Assembly: GCA_900541205.1 (NCBI GenBank)
Contig: UQIV01000036.1
Coordinates: 1 to 14,528, forward strand
Reading direction: 5' to 3'
Length of the DNA stretch: 14,528 nt
DNA from: an uncultured Collinsella sp.
GTDB taxonomy: Bacteria > Actinomycetota > Coriobacteriia > Coriobacteriales > Coriobacteriaceae
Part shown: piece by piece, positions 5,882 through 14,518 of the stretch
Position numbering within the stretch: the first letter of the stretch is position 1
Layout: each line of letters starts with the position of its first letter
Translations under genes and position numbers: made by a program
The notes under the pieces: generated by a model
Databases searched by the model: none
Seen by the model: the letters and a program-made list of their open reading frames with translations, nothing else
What the model was told of the DNA's origin: nothing

Positions 5882-6607
5882 TTAGGCGAGGGCTTGGCGC
5901 TGGAGTTCAATGAGCTCGGCAATGCCCTTGTCGCCCAAATCGAGCAGGGCATTGAGGCGCTTGCGGTCGAAGGGCGCCTGCTCGCCAGTGCCCTGGAGCT
6001 CGATCATCTCACCGGTATCGGTGGCGACAAGGTTCATGTCGACCTCGGCGTGACTGTCCTCGGAATAATCCAGGTCGAGCAGGGTGTTGCCGTCGACAAC
6101 GCCCATGGAAATCGCGGCGACCTGGCCCGTGAGCGGGATGCGCTCGAGCTTACCCGCCTCGACCCACATGGCAAGGGCGTCGTGCAGCGCCACCCAGGCG
6201 CCGGTAATGCTCGCCGTTCGCGTGCCGCCGTCTGCCTGAATCACGTCGCAGTCGACGGTGACGGTGTACTCGCCGAGCGCCTTCATGTTGACGACGGTGC
6301 GTAGGCTGCGGCCGATCAGACGCTCAATCTCCATGGAGCGACCCTTGCGGTTGGCGTGCTCGCGCTTGCAGCGCTTGCCGGTCGATGCCGGCAGCATGGC
6401 ATACTCCGCCGTTACCCAACCGGCCTTGGCGCCCTTGCGCCAGCCCGGCACGCCCTCCTCGATGGTGGCAGCGCACAGCACGCGTGTATCGCCAAACTCG
6501 GCCAGGCACGAACCGTGGGCGTGCTTCATGACACCGCGAGTAAGCTTGATGGGGCGCAGCTCATCGGCGGCGCGGCCGTTGGCGCGATTGACCTGCATGT
6601 ACTCCAT
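5882..6607 (-). CDS. rph: Ribonuclease PH
   Basis: RNase PH trims tRNA 3' ends (and degrades structured RNA) by phosphate-dependent 3'-5' exonuclease activity, as a hexameric ring. The 241-residue length is typical. Landmarks include the N-terminal RANGRAADELRPI, SMEIERLIGRSLR (91-103), the phosphate-binding GGTRT (127-131), and LLDLDYSEDSHAEVDMN, whose D178 and D184 occupy the catalytic positions described in the family. The ATG at 6605-6607 follows AAAGGATATTTCT. It lies 55 bases after murI on the same strand and ends at a terminator whose stem starts at the next base, so murI-rph is a natural transcription-unit end. Assignment is secure. Confidence 0.97.
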   Translation of the reverse strand: MEYMQVNRANGRAADELRPIKLTRGVMKHAHGSCLAEFGDTRVLCAATIEEGVPGWRKGAKAGWVTAEYAMLPASTGKRCKREHANRKGRSMEIERLIGRSLRTVVNMKALGEYTVTVDCDVIQADGGTRTASITGAWVALHDALAMWVEAGKLERIPLTGQVAAISMGVVDGNTLLDLDYSEDSHAEVDMNLVATDTGEMIELQGTGEQAPFDRKRLNALLDLGDKGIAELIELQRQALA

Positions 6608-6662
6608 AGAAATATCCTTTCGGCAAAAGGTGAACGTGAGCCTTTGGTCGGTGACCTTATAT

Positions 6663-7547
6663 CTATTTCAGTTCGTCGATATCGATATGCTCAATGCTTT
6701 TGAGCGGCTGGCCAAAGATAAAACTGCCCGCCACCGCAAACTCAGCAATGTTATCGGCCGTCGTTGCAAAACGATGCTGCGGCTCGGCCGCGTCGCCCGC
6801 CAGCTGCTCGCGGCGCGTGAGAATATCGGTCAGCTCGCGCGTGGTCTCCTCGGCGGAGCTCACCACGCGCACTCCGGGACCCAGCGCATGGCGAATAGGC
6901 CCCACGAGCAGCGGAAAATGCGTGCAGCCGAGTACCACGGTATCGATGCCGTGGTCGCGCAGCGGTTCAACCGTGGCGCCGACCAGCGCGCGTACGGCAG
7001 GCGTATCAAAGATGTCCTCGTTCTCGAGCCACTGCTCTTGCAGATGTGCGCCCGAGGCGAGCTCGTGCTCAACGACCTCGACAAAGCTCGAGGCAGGGCA
7101 GCCGTATACGTCGACGCCGGCATCCAGGTCCTGAATGGCACGCGTGTAAGCGCCTGAGCGAATGGTGAGGTTGGTGGCGAGCACGCCCACCCGGCGCGTG
7201 CGGGTGCTGTTGATTGCCGCGCGTGCGCCCGGTGCAATCACACCGATGACGGGGACGTCGAGCACCTGCTGGGCCAAACGCAAGGCCGCAGCGGTCGCCG
7301 TATTGCAGGCGATGACCATGATCTTGACGTCGTGCTTCGACAGCCAACGGCCCGCCTGCAGTGCAAACGAGCGCACCTCGTCCTCGGTGCGGGTGCCGTA
7401 AGGGCAGCGCTTGGTGTCGCCAAAGTAGTAGACGGACTCGTGCGGCAACGCCGTCGCAATCGCGCGCGCAACCGTCAGACCGCCCAGTCCCGAGTCGAAT
7501 ACGCCAATGGGGCGCGTGTCACCTGACAGATTCTCGATATCGGACAT
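6663..7547 (-). CDS. murI: Glutamate racemase
   Basis: MurI converts L-glutamate to D-glutamate for peptidoglycan, without a cofactor, through two cysteines. Both are present: C81 in ACNTATAAAL and C208 in GCTHFPLL. The N-terminal IGVFDSGLGGLTV carries the D18-S19 pair, and GDTKRCPYG follows at 43-51. The 294-residue length is slightly above the usual 260-290. I chose the ATG at 7545-7547, preceded by TGGTGAGGT. A longer frame begins with GTG overlapping the HAD stop by one base but has no ribosome-binding site and an unlikely N-terminus. Placement behind murE fits wall-precursor supply, with a HAD phosphatase gene between them. Confidence 0.95.
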   Translation of the reverse strand: MSDIENLSGDTRPIGVFDSGLGGLTVARAIATALPHESVYYFGDTKRCPYGTRTEDEVRSFALQAGRWLSKHDVKIMVIACNTATAAALRLAQQVLDVPVIGVIAPGARAAINSTRTRRVGVLATNLTIRSGAYTRAIQDLDAGVDVYGCPASSFVEVVEHELASGAHLQEQWLENEDIFDTPAVRALVGATVEPLRDHGIDTVVLGCTHFPLLVGPIRHALGPGVRVVSSAEETTRELTDILTRREQLAGDAAEPQHRFATTADNIAEFAVAGSFIFGQPLKSIEHIDIDELK

Positions 7548-7600
7548 TACCTCACCAGATTCTCTCTCGAAAAGATATGGCTCAGCGCGATAGGACCGCA

Positions 7601-8512
7601 CTACGAACGGGCCGCGACGAGCAGCTCTGCCGTTGCCGCCCAGCCGTCGACAATCTTGCCGCGCGTGACGTAGGCGTTATCGCAGGTATCCAGGAACTCG
7701 GGCGCGCCGGCGCTGGTCAAACCGTTCTCGACCAGGCAGAACGTGCCCACGTGGTCAGCCATGTAGAAGTCGGACTCGGAATCGCCGAGCGCCAGCGTCT
7801 CCTCGCGTTCGATACCCAGGTGCTCGCAGAAGCGTGCGATGGCAACGCCCTTGTTGAGGCCGGCGGGATTGATGTTAAACGCGCGGCCATCCTCGACGCG
7901 TTCGAGCTCGAGCGTCGTCGGCTTGGACAGATGCGTCAGGTGACCGTTGCAGGCCCAGACCAAACCGCAGCCGGCCTCGTCGAGAATGGCCTGGACCTCG
8001 TCGTCGGGCACATCGCCGCGCATGCCGACGGTGACCTCGCGGTACTTGTAGCCAGTCGACATGTCGTTGTGGTACTCGATCTTATGCGGCCAGCGGGCGA
8101 GAATCTTCTCGCACACGCCAGTCTGCTCGATCACCTGATGCGGCGTGAGGCCGCAGGCGGGGTCGTAGGGCATGTCGCCGGTCAGATACTCCCAATCGTT
8201 GGCCTTGAGATCGTACATGACCAGGCCGCCCATCTCGCCGATGTAGGAGTTGAGGCCAAGCACGCGCGCATCCTCGTGGATCATGGTGCGGTTGCGGCCC
8301 GAGGTGGGGACCACCTGGATGCCGGCGCGGGCAAGTGCCACGACAGCCTCGACGAGCTTGGTCGAAGGGTTGCCGTCGTTGTCGCGCAGCACGCACGAGC
8401 CGGGCGCGAGCATGGTGGCGTCCAGGTCGGTAAAGACGTACTTAACCTTGGCAAGACGCTCGCGCATCTCGCCCGAAAGCTCAGCGACGGTCGGCAGGGT
8501 ATTGTGGGACAT
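7601..8512 (-). CDS. HAD-superfamily hydrolase, Cof-like (type IIB) phosphatase
   Basis: This 303-residue protein carries all four HAD phosphatase motifs: DLDAT (D29 nucleophile, D31), PTSGR (T70-R73), LNKG (K221) and GDSESD (D244, D248). The large insert between motifs II and III is the type IIB cap, as in Cof-like sugar-phosphate and nucleotide phosphatases. The substrate cannot be read from the sequence. Its position 34 bases after murE and 53 bases before murI suggests co-transcription and perhaps a wall-precursor or sugar-phosphate role, but that is only context. I chose the ATG at 8510-8512 because GGAG stands seven bases upstream; the frame stays open to 8599, overlapping the end of murE, without a better start. 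Confidence 0.88.
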   Translation of the reverse strand: MSHNTLPTVAELSGEMRERLAKVKYVFTDLDATMLAPGSCVLRDNDGNPSTKLVEAVVALARAGIQVVPTSGRNRTMIHEDARVLGLNSYIGEMGGLVMYDLKANDWEYLTGDMPYDPACGLTPHQVIEQTGVCEKILARWPHKIEYHNDMSTGYKYREVTVGMRGDVPDDEVQAILDEAGCGLVWACNGHLTHLSKPTTLELERVEDGRAFNINPAGLNKGVAIARFCEHLGIEREETLALGDSESDFYMADHVGTFCLVENGLTSAGAPEFLDTCDNAYVTRGKIVDGWAATAELLVAARS

Positions 8513-8546
8513 GGTCACTCCATTTACGTAGAAGGGGCTTCTGGTC

Positions 8547-10064
8547 TTAGGCGTCGTACGCCGCAAGGGTGCGCTTGAGAATCGAACCGTCGCGCTCACA
8601 AGGCTCGGGTCCGTTCTTGCGCAGCATACGCTCTTCCTCGCCCTTACCGGTCACGATGACCACGGCAGGACGGACAGTTTCGCGCACGGCGGTCTCGATA
8701 GCGGCAACGCGATCAGTCACGATTTGCCAGTTATCATTTCCCTGCGCTTGAACGTTGCGCGCGATCTCGGCGCAAATATCCTCGACATCCTCGGGGCCGG
8801 GGTCATCCTCGGTAATCACGATTCGGTCGGCATACTTGCCAGCGGCGATGCCCATCGTGGTGCGTCGATCGACACCCTTACCGCCCGTAGCGCCAAATAC
8901 AACCGCCAGCTCGCGCTCGGGATAGTTCTCGCGCAGGTCACGCAGGAGTGTCTCGAGGCTCATGCCGTTATGTGCAAAATCGACGACGCCCAAGATTTTG
9001 CCCGATACGGACGGATAGAGCTCCATGCGGCCGGGAACGAAGACGCCCTCAAAGCCGTGGACGATACCCTCTTCGGAAATGCCCAGGGCCTCGGCGCAGG
9101 CAATAGCGGCAAGCGCGTTGGACACATTGAATTTAACCGGCGTGGGAATCACAATGTCGCGCGTAAAGCGGGGCGTGCGCACCGTTGCCACCACGCCGCA
9201 GTCACCATTACGAATCGCCAGCGCAAGCACGTCGGCACGCTCGTCGGTCAGGGAGAACGTCACCGTACGTTCGCAACGAGATGCCGCTTCGAGCACGCGA
9301 TCGACCTTATCCATATCGAGATTGACCACGGCAAAACGGCTCTGCGAGAAGATTTTGAGCTTGCTGGCAAAGTAATCCTCGAGCGTCGGATGCTCAATCG
9401 GCGAAATGTGATCCTCGCCGATATTGGTAAAGGCGCCGACTTCAAAGGCGATCTTGCCTGTGCGCTCGTATTTGAGGCCCTGGCTCGATGCCTCCATAAC
9501 CAGCCACGGGGCACCCGCCTCCGCAGCATGCGCGATACGAGACTGCAGCAGGAAGGATTCGGGAGTCGTCAGCTTGGAAGGGCCTGCCTCGATGCCGTCG
9601 TCGAACTCAATGCCCGTATTAAGAGCGGGTCGATGACAGCCCGTAAGCTTGGCCTCGTTGGCGAGAATGCCGCGCAGATAAAAGCTACAGGTCGACTTTC
9701 CCTTGGTGCCTGTAAAGGCGCAGACCTTCACCTTACCCGACGGGTGCCCATAAAAGGCATCTGCCACCACGGCGAGCGTGCGACGAATATCACTCACAAT
9801 CACCGCGGGAAGATCAACATCGTAATCAACCTCGGAAACGTAGGCCACGGCGCCATCGGCGATTGCCGAAAGCAGGTACTCACGCTTAAACGCGCGGCCC
9901 TTGCAGACAAACAACGTGCCCGGACGCACCTGGCGCGAGTCGTCAGTCGCAAACTCAATGCGCTGGTCGCACGAAGCGCTCGGTCTGGAAACAACAAGGT
10001 CATCTTCCTCGAGCAACTCTATATAGCGCATCAGAGTTAGCTTCTCTTGTGTCGGACTCGACAT
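8547..10064 (-). CDS. murE: UDP-N-acetylmuramoyl-tripeptide synthetase, MurE type
   Basis: MurE adds the third amino acid of the peptidoglycan stem to UDP-MurNAc-L-Ala-D-Glu, using ATP. The 505-residue product has the three Mur ligase domains: an N-terminal UDP-binding domain with DDSRQVRPGTLFVC (41-54), the central ATPase with GTKGKST (119-125), ASSQGL and the FASKLKIF segment whose K235 is the likely carbamoylated lysine, and a C-terminal domain with VDFAHNGMSL. The amino-acid selection motif reads DDPG (420-423) instead of the DNPR of meso-diaminopimelate enzymes, and GKGEE replaces GKGHE. This points to a basic amino acid such as lysine or ornithine (inference). The ATG at 10062-10064 has AGAGAGG upstream; the open frame reaches 10232 without a better start. 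Confidence 0.92.
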   Translation of the reverse strand: MSSPTQEKLTLMRYIELLEEDDLVVSRPSASCDQRIEFATDDSRQVRPGTLFVCKGRAFKREYLLSAIADGAVAYVSEVDYDVDLPAVIVSDIRRTLAVVADAFYGHPSGKVKVCAFTGTKGKSTCSFYLRGILANEAKLTGCHRPALNTGIEFDDGIEAGPSKLTTPESFLLQSRIAHAAEAGAPWLVMEASSQGLKYERTGKIAFEVGAFTNIGEDHISPIEHPTLEDYFASKLKIFSQSRFAVVNLDMDKVDRVLEAASRCERTVTFSLTDERADVLALAIRNGDCGVVATVRTPRFTRDIVIPTPVKFNVSNALAAIACAEALGISEEGIVHGFEGVFVPGRMELYPSVSGKILGVVDFAHNGMSLETLLRDLRENYPERELAVVFGATGGKGVDRRTTMGIAAGKYADRIVITEDDPGPEDVEDICAEIARNVQAQGNDNWQIVTDRVAAIETAVRETVRPAVVIVTGKGEEERMLRKNGPEPCERDGSILKRTLAAYDA

Positions 10065-10348
10065 ACAAAGACCTCTCTCGCTAAATTCAGCCTTAAAGGG
10101 CAAAAGACGTCCCGCGGCAGAAACGATGAAACATTCTGTATTATCAACCATCCTAATATGCCACCTGACCTTGCGCGCACTGCAGCCTTCTAAAAAATTG
10201 CATGGACTGTGCCGTGGGTTAATAAATGACAACAGTGTCCACCCCGTGTAAAAACAGGGAAATCTGGGTGCTATTCTTTATCCAAATGTCTTGATGTGCC
10301 TCATTGACCCGCAATGCCGACTCATCATGCCCAAGCAAAGGATTCCAG
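10065..10348. promoter_or_regulatory. Divergent intergenic region between murE and the transporter gene
   Basis: This 284-bp gap has no credible gene. For the minus direction, GATAAT (10140-10145) is a good -10 match about 75 bases before the murE start, but lacks a recognisable -35. For the plus direction, TTGCAT (10198-10203) and TAATAA (10220-10225) at 16 bases, or TATTCT near 10272, are possible elements, all weak. No clear operator or riboswitch was seen. Confidence 0.35.
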
Positions 10349-12397
10349 ATGAAACGACACTTCGAACGTCGCCACCGCTCGGCACATGTCCAGTTGACCC
10401 GGCGCATCGTCTGCGCCTTCGCGACGGTCGTTGTGGCCCTTGCCACCATCATCGGCGCGAGCGGCTGTTCGTCCTCCCAGAACACCTCGAGCACCTACAC
10501 ACTCGTCGAGCATGGCAAGCTCACCGTCGCAAGTGACTTGGCCACACCCCCGTTTGAATACGTCAACGATTCCGGCGAAGACCAGGGCTTTACCTATGAA
10601 CTCATGGGCATGATCGCGGACGAGCTCGGTCTGGAGCTCAACTACTTGCCGGCGCAAAAGTTCGACGGCATTATCCCCATGGTCAAACAGGGTGTAAAGA
10701 CCGATGTCGGCGCATGCAACATCACGATTACCGACGAGCGCAAGGAAGAGGTCGACTTCACCGACCCCTATATCGACTCCAACCAGGGCGTCGCAGTTGC
10801 AAAGAACACTGGATACGACACGGTCGACAGCCTCAACGCACCGGGCGTCAAAATTGCCGTGCAGTCGGGCACCACATCCGAGGAGTGGGCAATCGAGAAC
10901 CTGCCGCAGGCAACCACCGTCAACTTTGACGACTGGACGGCAGCCTTCACCGCCGTCATGAGTAGTCAGTGCCAGGCGGTCGTATGCGATCTTCCCGTTG
11001 AGCAGTGGATGGTTTCGAACTCCTTTACCGGTATGGAGATCATCAAAGAGGTTCCGACGGGCGAGCAGTTTGGCATTGCCGTCTCTAAAGACAACCCCGA
11101 GCTGACACAGGCCATCAACGATGCCCTTGCCAAGATCAAGAGCTCCGGCGCCTATGACAAACTGTACGAGAAGTGGTTTGGCATGGCACCCACGAGCGGG
11201 TCCGATAACGAGGATGCCTCGAGCTCAGAGGACGCGACGGGCGCTTCACTCGCCGTCACCTCGGCGACCGCCAAGTCAAACGAAGACGGCGGCAACGGCG
11301 TGCTCGGCGGCATCGCAACCCGCCTGACCTGGGAAGCGACAACGGGTAGCGACGAGGGCGACGTTTCGCAAATTGAGCTTGAGCTGCCCGAAGGCGGGTC
11401 ATTTGAAAGCACCGATGTTAAGGTCACGCTGCTCGACGGACTGAACCAGACGGGTGTCAAGGCATCGTGCTCGCTGAACGGCTCAAAGCTCGTCATCAAG
11501 TTCGCCGATCTCGTCGCCGCCGGCTCACAGATTCGCGTTGTCGTCCCCGACGTCGTATTCCCGAGCAACGCGGGCGCCTATGCCGTCACCGGCAGCTATG
11601 TCGCCGACGACGACAAGCGAGATCTTCCCGAGAGCCCCACCATCAGCGTCTCGGAGAGCACCATGGTGCAAGAAATCGTCGCTTGGCTCGATGCCCAGCC
11701 TTGGGTTGCCGCGTGGAACTCCAACCCGTTTTTGGGCATGTTCTGCAAGCCGCAGATTATCGTCACCTCAATCGCCTCGCTCTTTAAGGGCTGGGGCATA
11801 GCACTTGCCGTGACTGCCATCGGTTTTCCGCTCGCCATCCCCATCGGCTTGCTGTTTGCCTTTATGAAAATCAGTCATAGTCGTATGCTGCGCGGCATCG
11901 CCGTGACATACATCAACGTCCTGCGCGGAACCCCGCTCTTCCTGCAGATCTACATTGCGTTCTTTGGGTTCCCTATGATCGGTCTCAACGTGCCCAATCT
12001 GCCGCTCGGCGTTGGCGTGCTCGCCATCAACTGTTCGGCCTATCTTGCCGAGATTTTCCGTGCCGGCATCGAGAGCGTACCGCATGGTCAAGCGGAAGCT
12101 GCCTACTCGCTTGGCATGACTTGGTCCCAAGTTATGTCGCGCATCGTGGTCCCGCAGGCTGTACGTTACGTTATACCGACTATGACCAGCGAGTTCGTTA
12201 TGCTGTACAAGGACACGTCGCTGCTTTCGAGCGTTGGCGTCATGGAGCTCATGCTGTTCTCCAAAAACCTCACGGCCACCACGGGCAACATTACGCCCTA
12301 CATTTGCGCCGCACTTTACTATCTGGTCGTGACGATTCCGCTCATCCACATCGTCACCAAGGTGGAGCACCGTCTCGCCGAGCGCAGCAAGCGCTAA
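10349..12397 (+). CDS. Amino-acid ABC transporter, fused lipoprotein binding domain and permease (GlnPH-like)
   Basis: This 682-residue protein joins substrate capture and membrane transport in one chain. Residues 1-40 form a lipoprotein signal: basic start, hydrophobic stretch, lipobox ASGC with C40. Residues about 50-282 are a family 3 solute-binding domain; TITDERKEEVDFTDPY holds the ligand-type R131, and VVCDLPVEQW holds D214. After an acidic, Ser-rich linker (283-297) comes a beta-rich domain (about 298-436) that I cannot assign. Residues about 465-682 are a His/Glu/Gln-type permease with INVLRGTPLFLQIYIAFFG and the EAA loop EAAYSLGMTWSQVMSRIVVPQA. The architecture resembles GlnP of lactococci; the exact substrate is unknown. 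No ATPase gene is next to it. The ATG has AAGGAT upstream; the frame opens 15 codons earlier without a site. Confidence 0.93.
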   Translation: MKRHFERRHRSAHVQLTRRIVCAFATVVVALATIIGASGCSSSQNTSSTYTLVEHGKLTVASDLATPPFEYVNDSGEDQGFTYELMGMIADELGLELNYLPAQKFDGIIPMVKQGVKTDVGACNITITDERKEEVDFTDPYIDSNQGVAVAKNTGYDTVDSLNAPGVKIAVQSGTTSEEWAIENLPQATTVNFDDWTAAFTAVMSSQCQAVVCDLPVEQWMVSNSFTGMEIIKEVPTGEQFGIAVSKDNPELTQAINDALAKIKSSGAYDKLYEKWFGMAPTSGSDNEDASSSEDATGASLAVTSATAKSNEDGGNGVLGGIATRLTWEATTGSDEGDVSQIELELPEGGSFESTDVKVTLLDGLNQTGVKASCSLNGSKLVIKFADLVAAGSQIRVVVPDVVFPSNAGAYAVTGSYVADDDKRDLPESPTISVSESTMVQEIVAWLDAQPWVAAWNSNPFLGMFCKPQIIVTSIASLFKGWGIALAVTAIGFPLAIPIGLLFAFMKISHSRMLRGIAVTYINVLRGTPLFLQIYIAFFGFPMIGLNVPNLPLGVGVLAINCSAYLAEIFRAGIESVPHGQAEAAYSLGMTWSQVMSRIVVPQAVRYVIPTMTSEFVMLYKDTSLLSSVGVMELMLFSKNLTATTGNITPYICAALYYLVVTIPLIHIVTKVEHRLAERSKR

Positions 12398-12418
12398 CCG
12401 CTCATACATAGCGTTCAC

Positions 12419-12463
12419 AACCACGACCCGCCGCTTCATCTGAAGATCGGGCCGTGGTTTTTT
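12419..12463 (+). terminator. Intrinsic terminator after the transporter gene
   Basis: Bases 12419-12430 (AACCACGACCCG) pair with 12448-12459 with one A-C mismatch. The loop contains a further CTTCA/TGAAG stem, and six T follow from 12458. It begins 22 bases past the stop codon and separates the transporter from asnB. Confidence 0.92.
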
Positions 12464-12588
12464 CGGTTCGCTCGGCGCTTATGCCCTATCACGAAACAAA
12501 AGATTGGCATGATAGTAAAGATTATTTGACATCAGCTGCCACAATCCTTGCGGCAGTACACCTGAGCCGTCAGCAGAAAGGATCTTGC

Positions 12589-14457
12589 ATGTGCGGTTTT
12601 GTCGGTTTTACCGGTACAGATGAACAGAGTGAGCTGGTTCTCACGGCTATGATGAATCGCATCATCCACCGTGGTCCCGATATGGGCGGCCAGCATATCG
12701 TCGACAACGTTGCCCTTGGCTTCCGTCGTCTTTCGATTCTCGATCTTTCCGAAGCTGGAGCTCAGCCCATGTCGAGCGACGACGGCAAGGTCACGATTGT
12801 CTTCAACGGAGAGATCTACAACTTCCAGGAGCTTCGCGCCGAGCTGGAGGCAGCCGGCTACGCCTTCCACTGCAACGCCGATACCGAGGTCCTAGTACAC
12901 GGTTACGAGGAGTGGGGCGAGGACCTGGTCAACCGCCTACGCGGCATGTACGCGTTCGTGATCCACGACCAGAACAAGAACAAGCTCTTTGGCGCTCGTG
13001 ACATCTTTGGTATCAAGCCGTTTTATTACTACCAGGCATCCGATGGCTCGCTGCTGTTTGGCTCCGAGATCAAGAGCTTCCTGGACCATCCCAAGTTTGA
13101 GAAGGCTGTCAACCACGACGCGCTGCGCCCCTACCTGACGCTGCAATTCCCCGCCACGGAGGAGACCTTCTTTAGGGGCGTGTTCAAGCTTGCCCCGGCG
13201 CATTGCTTTACATATGACCTGACGACCAACACCATGGACATCAAGCGTTACTGGAGCTGTGACTTCACCGACGACAACTCCAAGACCTTCGAGGAGTACG
13301 TGGACGAGTGCGACAAGGTCGTGCACGAAAGCGTCGCTGCGCACCGAATCGCCGATGTTAAGGTGGGCTCGTTTCTTTCTGGCGGCGTGGACTCCAGCTA
13401 CATTGCCGCCTGCCTTATGCCCGACACCACGTATTCTGTCGGCTTCGATTACAAGAACTTCAACGAGACCAACTACGCTGCCGAGCTTTCCGACAAGCTG
13501 GGCATCAAGAACGTGCGCAAGATGATTACCGCCGACGAGTTCTTCGATGCACTGCCCGATATCCAGTATCACATGGACGAGCCGCAATCGAACCTGTCCA
13601 GCGTGCCGCTGTACTATCTGGCGCAGATGGCTTCCGAGGAGGTCACCGTCGTCCTTTCGGGCGAGGGTGCCGACGAGCTGTTTGCCGGCTACGAGTGGTA
13701 CGAGGACACCCCCGAGATGCGCTCCTTTAAGAAGCGCGTGCCCCTCGGCGTGCGTCGCGCCCTGGGCTCACTCGTTCAGCATCTCCCCTACTTTAAGGGC
13801 CACAACTTCCTGACCAAGTGCGCCGAGGTCCCCGAGCGCTGGTATGTGGGCCAGGCAAAGGTCTTTGATCCGTCCGAGGTCGACGAGGTACTCAAGCCCG
13901 CTTATGACACCGGCAAGAACGCCGCCGAGATGTGCGCCGAGTACTACAAGCAGGTTCCCAACTGCTGCGAGCTTTCCAAGAAACAGTATCTGGATATGAA
14001 CATGTGGCTACCGGGTGACATTCTGCTCAAGGCCGACAAGATGTGCATGGCGCATTCTCTGGAACTTCGCGTCCCGTTCCTGGATAAAAAGGTCATGGAG
14101 TTTGCCGAGCACATCCCCGCCAACTATCGCGTTAACGAAGAAGGCTGCAAGCTCGTCCTGCGTCACGCCGCCAACCGCACGCTGCCCGATGAGTGGGCAA
14201 CGCGCAAGAAGGTCGGCTTCCCCGTGCCGGTCAAGTTCTGGCTGCGCGAGCAGAAGTACTACGACTACGTAAAGGAATACTTCACCGCACCGTGGGCTGC
14301 CGACTTCTTTGACACCGATGCGCTCATGAAACTGCTTGACGATCACTTTGAGGGTCGCGCGCTCAACCAGCGCAAGATCTATACCACGCTGACGTTCCTC
14401 ATCTGGTACAAGCGCTTCTTTATCGACGAGGACAAGGGCGCCAAAGTCGCCGGTTGA
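12589..14457 (+). CDS. asnB: Asparagine synthetase, glutamine-hydrolysing
   Basis: AsnB makes asparagine from aspartate, ATP and glutamine-derived ammonia in the cytoplasm. The 622-residue product begins MCGFVGF, so C2 becomes the N-terminal nucleophile of the glutaminase domain after Met removal. HRGPD, RRLSILDLS and FNGEIYNF follow. The synthetase half has the PP-loop SGGVDSS (264-270), LSGEGADELFAGYEWY and DILLKADKMCMAHSLELRVPFLD. The start is fixed by the need for Cys2 and by AAAGGA upstream; a 45-codon in-frame upstream extension beginning inside the transporter terminator is rejected. The 125-base leader after that terminator contains A/T-rich promoter-like sequence, such as TTGGCA at 12505, but no clean -35/-10 pair and no T-box. 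Closely related amidotransferases exist, but length and motifs favour AsnB. Confidence 0.94.
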   Translation: MCGFVGFTGTDEQSELVLTAMMNRIIHRGPDMGGQHIVDNVALGFRRLSILDLSEAGAQPMSSDDGKVTIVFNGEIYNFQELRAELEAAGYAFHCNADTEVLVHGYEEWGEDLVNRLRGMYAFVIHDQNKNKLFGARDIFGIKPFYYYQASDGSLLFGSEIKSFLDHPKFEKAVNHDALRPYLTLQFPATEETFFRGVFKLAPAHCFTYDLTTNTMDIKRYWSCDFTDDNSKTFEEYVDECDKVVHESVAAHRIADVKVGSFLSGGVDSSYIAACLMPDTTYSVGFDYKNFNETNYAAELSDKLGIKNVRKMITADEFFDALPDIQYHMDEPQSNLSSVPLYYLAQMASEEVTVVLSGEGADELFAGYEWYEDTPEMRSFKKRVPLGVRRALGSLVQHLPYFKGHNFLTKCAEVPERWYVGQAKVFDPSEVDEVLKPAYDTGKNAAEMCAEYYKQVPNCCELSKKQYLDMNMWLPGDILLKADKMCMAHSLELRVPFLDKKVMEFAEHIPANYRVNEEGCKLVLRHAANRTLPDEWATRKKVGFPVPVKFWLREQKYYDYVKEYFTAPWAADFFDTDALMKLLDDHFEGRALNQRKIYTTLTFLIWYKRFFIDEDKGAKVAG

Positions 14458-14490
14458 TTTTCAATCTCAACGCAACAGCCTGAACGGACC

Positions 14491-14518
14491 CCGCGTTTCC
14501 GCAGCTAGCGCAACGCGG
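14491..14518. other. Hairpin downstream of asnB, near the window edge
   Basis: CCGCGTT (14491-14497) pairs with AACGCGG (14512-14518). A competing stem, TTCCGC with GCGGAA, is possible in the same bases. No T-run follows before the window ends ten bases later, so whether it terminates asnB transcription cannot be seen. Confidence 0.4.

Noticed and set aside
7361..10040. Long plus-strand frames opposite the HAD gene and murE
   Set aside because: They mirror confidently assigned minus-strand genes, have no supporting motifs and show the same antisense composition.
10065..10232. N-terminal extension of murE by 56 codons
   Set aside because: No ribosome-binding site was found at the upstream starts, and the extension does not look like a MurE N-terminus. 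The ATG at 10064 has a good site.
12464..12588. T-box or other riboswitch in the asnB leader
   Set aside because: No T-box consensus and no terminator/antiterminator pair is visible. There is only a small CTGCC/GGCAG stem and A/T-rich promoter-like sequence.
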